Shown here: positions 1-5,077 of the stretch, in pieces
Layout of the letters: every line of letters begins with the position of its first letter
Numbering within the stretch: position 1 is the first letter of the stretch
From: DASSWG01 sp035705295
Lineage (GTDB): Bacteria; Bacteroidota; Bacteroidia; Flavobacteriales; Flavobacteriaceae
Direction of reading: 5' to 3'
Length of the DNA: 5,077 nt
NCBI GenBank assembly: GCA_035705295.1
Contig: DASSWG010000030.1
Span: 1-5,077, forward strand
Translations under genes and position numbers: made by a program
Notes under the pieces: model-generated
What the model saw: only the letters and a program-made list of their open reading frames with translations
What the model was told of the DNA's origin: nothing
Database searches by the model: none

Positions 1-13
1 AAAAAAGTACTGA

Positions 14-1315
14 ATGATGAATAAACAGAAGATTTCGATATTTTGGTTTAGGCGCGATTTGCGTTTGAATGACAATGTTGGTTTGTCGCAGGCTATGGAA
101 TCTGATTTCCCGGTACTGCCTATTTTTATTTTCGATAAAAACATTTTGGGGAAATTGGATGATAAGAAAGACCGCCGCGTGGATTATTTTTGGCAGGCTT
201 TGCAAAACATCAATGCTGAATTAAAAGAAAAAGGCGGTCGGCTCACCACTTATTTTGACAAACCCCTGGCCATTTTTAAAAGCCTATCGAGTGCTTTTGA
301 TATTCAGTCCGTTTTTTGTAACCGCGATTATGAACCGGCAGCCATCGAACGGGACACCGAAATTTACAACTATTTTAAGGCGAAAAACATTCCGTTCAAA
401 GCCTACAAAGACCAAGTGGTTTTTGATAAAAATGAAGTAGTCAAAAAAGACGGGGAACCCTATACCGTTTATACGCCCTATGCCAAAAAATGGCGGGAAA
501 CCTTGCGAAAGAGCGATTACGAATCCATACAAATGAAATGGGAAAATTTATTTCAGCAGCGCTATAAAAAAATCCATTCGTTGAAAGAAATAGGTTTTGA
601 AGAAACGGATATGGACTTTACCCACCCGACCTTAAAAAGCGAAATTATTGACGATTACGATAAAACGCGCGATTTTCCTGCAGAAAATGGAACCACAAGA
701 CTGGGAATTGCTCTGCGTTTTGGAACAATAAGCATTCGAAAATGTGTGGCTTTTGCACTGGAACACAACGAAACCTGGCTCTCGGAATTAATCTGGCGGG
801 AATTTTTTATGCAGATCCTGTATCATTTTCCGAAGGTGGTCGATCAGGCTTTTAAAAGTAAATACGATTCGATCGAATGGCGCAACAACGAAGAAGAATT
901 TTTGTTGTGGTGCCGTGGCGAAACGGGTTATCCACTCGTGGATGCCGGAATGCGGCAACTGAACGAAACCGGCTGCATGCACAACCGCGTGCGCATGGTG
1001 GTGGCGAGTTTTCTCGTCAAAGATCTACTGATTGATTGGCGCTGGGGCGAAGCCTATTTCGCCAAAAAACTCAACGATTATGAGTTGGCTTCCAACAATG
1101 GCAATTGGCAATGGGCTGCGGGAACGGGTTGTGACGCCGCACCGTATTTTCGAATTTTCAACCCTTTTGCCCAAGCCAAAAAGTTCGATCCTGAAATGAA
1201 ATACGTCAATACTTGGATAAAAAATCCACAATACAGCCTTATTCCACCAATCGTGGAACATTCCTTTGCCCGGAAAAGGGCGTTGGAAATTTATAAAAAA
1301 GCGGTAACAGGTTGA
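14..1315 (+). CDS. phrB: Deoxyribodipyrimidine photolyase (class I cryptochrome/photolyase family)
   Basis: Light-driven flavoenzyme that splits UV-induced cyclobutane pyrimidine dimers in DNA, acting in the cytoplasm. The 433 residues are within the usual range for bacterial class I enzymes (about 430-475). Residues 6-130 form the N-terminal alpha/beta antenna domain, beginning with the typical FWFRRDLRLNDN. Residues about 205-405 form the helical FAD domain. By alignment from memory with E. coli PhrB, the electron-transfer Trp triad is present (W289, W342, W365 for W306, W359, W382). So are the dimer-contacting Trps (W261 in IWREF, W367), R325 in MHNR and N361, the Asn facing flavin N5. C321 sits where E. 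coli has Trp (W338). A109-A110 sit where E. coli has the folate-binding Asn-Glu, so the antenna pigment is uncertain. Start: ATG at 14 or ATG at 17, and the second gives a cleaner MNKQK terminus. In-frame TGA at 11-13 blocks any longer start. Substrate class (CPD rather than 6-4) is inferred from the motifs. Confidence 0.96.
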   Translation: MMNKQKISIFWFRRDLRLNDNVGLSQAMESDFPVLPIFIFDKNILGKLDDKKDRRVDYFWQALQNINAELKEKGGRLTTYFDKPLAIFKSLSSAFDIQSVFCNRDYEPAAIERDTEIYNYFKAKNIPFKAYKDQVVFDKNEVVKKDGEPYTVYTPYAKKWRETLRKSDYESIQMKWENLFQQRYKKIHSLKEIGFEETDMDFTHPTLKSEIIDDYDKTRDFPAENGTTRLGIALRFGTISIRKCVAFALEHNETWLSELIWREFFMQILYHFPKVVDQAFKSKYDSIEWRNNEEEFLLWCRGETGYPLVDAGMRQLNETGCMHNRVRMVVASFLVKDLLIDWRWGEAYFAKKLNDYELASNNGNWQWAAGTGCDAAPYFRIFNPFAQAKKFDPEMKYVNTWIKNPQYSLIPPIVEHSFARKRALEIYKKAVTG

Positions 1316-1316
1316 A

Positions 1317-3482
1317 TCATATTTTTTTGAACATCACCTTTTCTTGGCTGAAATCATAGGCGGCTTTCAACCAGGGCAACATTTGTTCCCATTCTTCTTC
1401 TTCATAATGGGATTTTGCATAGGTTTTTACCGTGTTGTATTTTAAAACACCGTTTTCCACGCTCGCCGTTGCGACAAACGAACCCGTGTCGTTGGCAACA
1501 TTGACCTGCAAATTGTCCAATCCCACCACTTGAAATCCTTCCGGTATTTTTATTTCGACTTGGTACACGTAGGTTTTCGCAAAATCGATATCGACATCCA
1601 CATTTCTTTCCATTTCTTCTTTTTCGATCTGAACTTGCCCTCCGATAAATTTCCCTGCTTCAAACAAATAATTGGGCCCGGCTTTTTGGATAAATTGGTT
1701 TTTAATGGTGAAACTATCGGCAATGGCAAAATTTTCTCTTGAATATCGAGCTGCGTTCACGACTGAATGGGAATAATTTTCCACCTTCAAGTCATAATTT
1801 TCATCGATACTTTCTTTTAGACCCTTCTCGTGTTTTTCTTCAAGGGAAAGCATCAAGGCTTTCATTTTCTTCATCACCCGTTCGTCATCGTTGTCCAACC
1901 TGCGGCTGCAATGATAAAAATGCTGCGTACCGTATTTGGTGAATTCTTCCTCCAAAAAATCACCCAAAAACAACCAATTTTCCATAGCTTCCGGTTTGAA
2001 ATGTCCCGAAAATTCCATTTTTCGATCGACTTTTAGCAAATCGAACCCTTGCTCAAAATTGACCGTAACACGCTCTTCGAGTTTGTTGTCAACCGCTAAG
2101 CTTATTGGAAGCAATTGATCCTTTCGTTCCTCGTCCAATTGCCAACCGTCCCTTTCAACCTCAAAAACATAGGCTTTGGTTCCTTCCAAATGAGCCGGAA
2201 AATTATGTGCTTGAGCGTTGGGCGACAACTTGAAAAAATAAAGTGGCTCGGGAAAATTCATCCGCATTCCAAGCATAAGGTTGTTTTGCAAAAGCAGACT
2301 ATCGATACTGCCGTTATAGTCCTTTGTGGCAAGAATAATGTCATAATCCACTTCTTTATGTATTGCGATACCCGCCATAAAACGAACAAAATTTTCACCC
2401 CCGAGCAATGTGTAACCTTCACATGGTCGGTCATATCCCAATATTCCGTTTTGGTTCGACAAATAAATTTCTATAAACTTGTTGAAATTCTTGTGGCGGG
2501 CGTAATAAAATGCTGCCAACATTTGTTCGCGTTTGCTCAATCCTTCTTTATCTTTGAGGTGTTTCAGCACATCTTTCAAATAGGGTTTTAAAAAGGGAGT
2601 GGAATTGTTGGAATAATAATCAAATATCTCTTCTTCGTTCACCCCTGTTTTTCGCAAGGCATCGTTTTCGGCCAAAAATGCTTCACTGGAATGGTTGTCT
2701 TGTGCAAACACCACTTGAAATTTTATCGCCGCCAATTCCACCAACGGATAGAACCAACGGGGAAAATCATTTTTTTCGATGTTCGTTGCCTCCAAAACAT
2801 ATTTTCGTGTCCTGTTTTTTTCGGTGGAAACCTCTTTTACTTCTGGTGCGCCGTTATAGGTCTGCATGTTCAGGAAAAAATTCTTTTCAATGTTGATCGA
2901 AAGTTTTCGGTACAAAACGGGGTAACTTGTGCTCATTACTGTTTCCACCGGCTCAAAAGCGTTGCTTCCGTCAGCTGTTTTGGAAAAATCGTCACGGTAC
3001 ATAAAAATATCCAAAATATCCCCAATTTCCAATCCGGGCACCGCTACTTTCACCTGATCGTCTTGAACAACTTTTTCTTGGTCAATATTTAAAATTCGCT
3101 CCGTACCGTTCGGTTTCACAATTTTGATCCCCAATATCGTTTTGTACTGATAGCCCGGAATAAAAAGCCCTCCATAACTTTCGGATTTGTCATAGGAGAA
3201 TTCAGAATATTCTTCCACGGCCGCTTTGTCCAACAAAGCTATACGTTCATGGTAAAACGATGGATAAAACATCTTTTTCCCGGTATTGGAATACTTGTAA
3301 TTTTGTTCCAAATACAAAATCACCGCACTTTCACCTTTCCATTTTTCGGGAACGGCGGTTATATTTTGCTTTTCGTTCGAGGATTTCCAAAAACGCTGTT
3401 GAAGTTCGATTTCAAATTCGGATTGTCCGGAAGCTAAAAGGAAAAAAAAGAAAAAGGGGAAACAGACATAAAATTTTTTCAT
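1317..3482 (-). CDS. Exported DUF3857-like protein with a degenerate transglutaminase-like region
   Basis: Function unknown. The protein has 721 residues from the ATG at 3480-3482. It opens with a signal peptide (MKK, then a Phe-rich core and ASG-Q, residues 1-19), so it should cross the inner membrane. There is no lipobox Cys at the cleavage point. Residues about 45-250 resemble the beta-rich DUF3857 fold: a GYQYKTILGIKIVKPNGTE strand pair, then VPGLEIGDILDI, matching the family's 'G D v i e' signature. Residues about 300-440 occupy the place of a transglutaminase core, but no Cys-His-Asp triad is recognisable (see findings). Residues about 460-710 are a beta-rich C-terminal part that includes YQVEIKIPEGFQV, typical of the end of this family. 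The reading frame stays open upstream to a TTG at 3519-3521, but that start would overlap the previous gene and put 13 residues before the signal peptide, so the ATG is preferred. It is probably co-transcribed with the gene at 3502..5077. Family assignment is from pattern recognition; the specific role is not inferable. Confidence 0.88.
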   Translation of the reverse strand: MKKFYVCFPFFFFFLLASGQSEFEIELQQRFWKSSNEKQNITAVPEKWKGESAVILYLEQNYKYSNTGKKMFYPSFYHERIALLDKAAVEEYSEFSYDKSESYGGLFIPGYQYKTILGIKIVKPNGTERILNIDQEKVVQDDQVKVAVPGLEIGDILDIFMYRDDFSKTADGSNAFEPVETVMSTSYPVLYRKLSINIEKNFFLNMQTYNGAPEVKEVSTEKNRTRKYVLEATNIEKNDFPRWFYPLVELAAIKFQVVFAQDNHSSEAFLAENDALRKTGVNEEEIFDYYSNNSTPFLKPYLKDVLKHLKDKEGLSKREQMLAAFYYARHKNFNKFIEIYLSNQNGILGYDRPCEGYTLLGGENFVRFMAGIAIHKEVDYDIILATKDYNGSIDSLLLQNNLMLGMRMNFPEPLYFFKLSPNAQAHNFPAHLEGTKAYVFEVERDGWQLDEERKDQLLPISLAVDNKLEERVTVNFEQGFDLLKVDRKMEFSGHFKPEAMENWLFLGDFLEEEFTKYGTQHFYHCSRRLDNDDERVMKKMKALMLSLEEKHEKGLKESIDENYDLKVENYSHSVVNAARYSRENFAIADSFTIKNQFIQKAGPNYLFEAGKFIGGQVQIEKEEMERNVDVDIDFAKTYVYQVEIKIPEGFQVVGLDNLQVNVANDTGSFVATASVENGVLKYNTVKTYAKSHYEEEEWEQMLPWLKAAYDFSQEKVMFKKI
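2187..2411 (-). other. Transglutaminase-like segment without a recognisable catalytic triad
   Basis: Residues 358-433 of the 721-residue protein. In the neighbouring enzyme, the Cys is followed by a helix, then 'GFDARLVWIGTD', then the His strand and the Asp strand. Here the parallel stretch reads GGENFVRFMAGIAIHKEVDYDIILATKD, with Gly362 at the place of the Cys. The following PLYFFKLSPNAQAHNFPAHLEGTKAYVFE shows neither the NNH nor the LDAT element. Only two residues in the 31-residue ungapped comparison are identical, so the correspondence rests on position in the protein, helix-strand pattern and the downstream 'eGtkay' match to IQGKEGL. Moderate confidence only. Confidence 0.5.
3426..3482 (-). 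other. Signal peptide coding segment of the DUF3857-like protein
   Basis: Encodes about 19 residues: a basic MKK start, a hydrophobic stretch with five consecutive Phe (residues 10-14), then LLASG before Gln20. The A-S-G/Q pattern fits signal peptidase I cleavage, either before or just after Gln20. There is a Cys at residue 7, but it is inside the hydrophobic core and not in a lipobox. The segment also decides the start codon, because only the ATG at 3480-3482 puts it at the N terminus. Confidence 0.8.
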
Positions 3483-3501
3483 GAGTGGTAGGTTTGAATT
3501 T
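3483..3501 (-). other. 19-base gap between the two DUF3857-type genes (operon junction)
   Basis: Lies between the TAA of the upstream gene and the ATG of the downstream one. It holds no hairpin, no room for a promoter, and no purine-rich Shine-Dalgarno sequence in front of the ATG (the coding-strand bases just before it read CAAACCTACCACTC). The lack of a ribosome-binding motif is normal in Bacteroidota. Short spacing and same orientation support one transcript, with translation possibly coupled. Confidence 0.7.
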
Positions 3502-5077
3502 TTAAGATTGGTTTTTAACAAGGGTGATTTGGCGGTTGATCTTCTCTTTTATAGTGGAGAATGCTTGGTTCCAAAGTTCGAAATCGGCAGGTTGTATCAA
3601 ACGCTTTTTTAGTTTTAGTTCTTTTTTGTAGCTTATTTTTCCTTCTGATAACTCATAGTCCAAGCTAAAATCCACCAACTCGCTTTCCAAATGAAAATCT
3701 TCCGGAAGCGATCCCACGGAATAACCTTCGGGAACAAAAAGGTTGATTTGGGTTACTTTTTGCTTTTTTATGTGAAATTTAAACGCTGCCTTTCGTTCCT
3801 CGAACAACATTTCGCCGGCATTTTTGACCGGATCAATATCGATATAAATGGTTCCGTCAAATTCGACTATTGCATTGGCAACTTCAAGGCCATAAGAAAT
3901 AGTGAGTGGTTTTTCCCTGTTTTCCGGATCGAAAGGCAAAATTTCCTTCACCAAAAAATTATTATTTCCCGAGGTCAAATAACCGGACAAAGCCTCCGTT
4001 CTGTCTTTGTTGCCGAAAGAGGTATAGGCATTTTGAAACCCGCTGCGGCACTCGCCCGAAAAATAACGGTTGGCGTTTCCTTTCAGCAAGTCTTTTTCAA
4101 TGCTAAATGAATAATGGGTGCTATCGATGTTTGAAATTTTTTTGGAACTGGGAACAGCAAGGATTTTATAACCCTCTTTGGATTGAACCAAACCTTCTTT
4201 TCCTTGAATACGTGTTGCATACGTGCCAAATTGGTTGTATTTCTCGGTGGCGTCCAGAAAAATGAACGATCCGTTGAGTTTCACGGCACAAATCATATGA
4301 TTGTTCACCACCAAAGACGGAACGGAATAATCATAGGCGAGCCTATCGGTGCCAATCCATACCAAACGAGCATCAAAACCCGCTTCTTGCAACATGGCTT
4401 TGGTCAAAAAAGCCATTCCCTTGCAGTCTCCATAACGTTTTTTATAAACCTGCTGCGGGCTTTCAGGCCGAAACCCGGCAATACCGTCTTCAAAAGCGAT
4501 GTAACGAATATTGTCCTGCACCCAATAATAGATGTTCTTTATTTTTTCAATATCGGTTTTTGCGGAAGCGGTCAGTTCTGCCACTTTTTCCGAAAAAACG
4601 GACGGATCGACGGCTACATCCTGAACCAATTTGTTGTACCAAGCGTACAAATCGCCCACATCGTTAAAAAGTGCAACGGTTTTTCCATTTCTAGTAAATG
4701 ATTTGGCCACAAAAACAAGGTGGGGATAAATATGAGAACGCCCGGGCGTGTTTGACTTTTGGGATTGCCCTTTTATGTTGGAAAAAGTATAGGTTATGGT
4801 TTTTCCATCTTCGTTGTTGATAATTTCTTTGGAAATATCCCCCGAGGACTCGGGGCCAAAGTTGAACTCATGAATTTCCAAATCCAGCCATTTCGGAACA
4901 TGAACTATTATTTTTCCGTTCAAGGTGCGGAACATTCCCGAAAAATATTCGGAAGTGAAATATTTTATTTCATTGAATTTTTTCTCGGTTTCTATTTTGT
5001 AATTGGCGCCCAAAAGCGGAAAAATGATGTTGGTATATTTTACGCGGTAATCGCTGTGGAAAATACTTTGATCGTTC
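3502..5077 (-). CDS. DUF3857/transglutaminase-domain protein, 5' end outside the window
   Basis: Partial gene: the frame is open to the right edge, giving 525 codons including a partial first one, ending in TAA at 3502-3504. An apparent start at 5013 is only a TTG inside the domain; codons beyond it encode DYRVKYTNIIFPLLGANYK without a stop. The visible order is the end of a DUF3857 domain (to about base 4650), a transglutaminase core, then a beta-rich C-terminal part like DUF3858. The core has RYGDCKGMAFL with the nucleophile Cys (codon 4423-4425), the His in VVNNHMICAV (4297-4299) and the Asp in FIFLDATEKY (4252-4254), so it should be catalytically competent. Such enzymes are thiol hydrolases or acyl-transferases acting on peptide amides; the substrate here is unknown. 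Relatives are about 640-680 residues with an N-terminal signal peptide, so roughly 120-150 residues are missing; export is therefore inferred, not seen. It lies 19 bases upstream of its probable partner gene. Confidence 0.93.
   Translation of the reverse strand, partial: NDQSIFHSDYRVKYTNIIFPLLGANYKIETEKKFNEIKYFTSEYFSGMFRTLNGKIIVHVPKWLDLEIHEFNFGPESSGDISKEIINNEDGKTITYTFSNIKGQSQKSNTPGRSHIYPHLVFVAKSFTRNGKTVALFNDVGDLYAWYNKLVQDVAVDPSVFSEKVAELTASAKTDIEKIKNIYYWVQDNIRYIAFEDGIAGFRPESPQQVYKKRYGDCKGMAFLTKAMLQEAGFDARLVWIGTDRLAYDYSVPSLVVNNHMICAVKLNGSFIFLDATEKYNQFGTYATRIQGKEGLVQSKEGYKILAVPSSKKISNIDSTHYSFSIEKDLLKGNANRYFSGECRSGFQNAYTSFGNKDRTEALSGYLTSGNNNFLVKEILPFDPENREKPLTISYGLEVANAIVEFDGTIYIDIDPVKNAGEMLFEERKAAFKFHIKKQKVTQINLFVPEGYSVGSLPEDFHLESELVDFSLDYELSEGKISYKKELKLKKRLIQPADFELWNQAFSTIKEKINRQITLVKNQS

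Noticed and set aside
1..13. Tail of an upstream gene ending in TGA at 11-13, immediately before the photolyase ATG
   Set aside because: All three frames meet a stop within the first 24 bases and only 13 bases are visible, so no upstream gene can be supported.
1268..1281. Possible terminator stem GCCC/GGGC near the end of the photolyase gene
   Set aside because: Only four base pairs with a six-base loop, inside the coding sequence and not followed by a T-run.
1322..1328. T-run of seven just past the photolyase stop codon
   Set aside because: No stable stem precedes it (the GTT/AAC arms around it do not extend), and it is part of the other gene's last codons; not called a terminator.
2115..2591. 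158-codon open frame on the + strand, antisense to the DUF3857-like gene
   Set aside because: Lies wholly opposite a convincing coding gene. Its product is low-complexity and resembles no family I know; open antisense frames are expected here from the codon use of the - strand gene.
3519..3521. TTG start giving a 734-residue version of the DUF3857-like protein
   Set aside because: It would put 13 polar residues ahead of the signal peptide and overlap the preceding gene by 20 bases; the ATG at 3480-3482 fits much better.
3691..4110. 139-codon open frame on the + strand
   Set aside because: Antisense shadow of the C-terminal part of the transglutaminase-domain gene, with no family features.
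4183..4701. 172-codon open frame on the + strand, antisense to the transglutaminase core
   Set aside because: Covers the triad-bearing region, whose - strand translation is clearly the real protein. The + strand translation has no recognisable domain.
5011..5013. TTG as start of the transglutaminase-domain gene
   Set aside because: The frame continues upstream to the window edge with sequence typical of the DUF3857 domain (DYRVKYTNIIFPLL), so the true start is outside the window.

Overview
The window holds three protein-coding genes that fill almost all of the 5,077 bases. On the + strand is a complete DNA photolyase (14..1315). On the - strand are two genes of the DUF3857/transglutaminase type: a complete one (1317..3482) and, upstream of it, one cut by the right edge of the window (3502..5077). 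I see no RNA gene, CRISPR array, insertion sequence, attachment site or convincing terminator. No stretch without a gene exceeds 20 bases, and the base-rich layout is that of ordinary chromosomal DNA.

The likely source is a member of the Bacteroidota, probably the Flavobacteriia. The reasons are moderate-to-low GC by eye, no Shine-Dalgarno sequence before the internal start at 3482, a photolyase with the ...GNWQWAAGTGCDAAPYFR... style of FAD-binding core, and tandem DUF3857-type exported proteins, an arrangement I associate with that group. This is inference, and the genus cannot be read from the sequence.

The two - strand genes look like one operon. The first (5' end missing) carries the C-terminal part of a DUF3857 domain, a transglutaminase core with a complete Cys-His-Asp triad, and a C-terminal beta-rich domain. 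It is followed after 19 bases by a gene for a protein with a signal peptide. That second protein resembles DUF3857 proteins at its N-terminal half, but I cannot find a transglutaminase triad where one would be expected. An active enzyme and an inactive-looking, exported relative are therefore made side by side, probably acting in the periplasm or at the cell surface. Their substrate is unknown.

The photolyase is transcribed towards this operon, and the two opposing stop codons are separated by a single base. It keeps the FAD-binding and electron-transfer residues of class I CPD photolyases, but lacks the residues that hold the folate antenna in the E. coli enzyme. There is no obvious functional link between light-driven DNA repair and the DUF3857 pair. 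The window does not show a clearly new system; the most interesting element is the active/degenerate transglutaminase-like pair.
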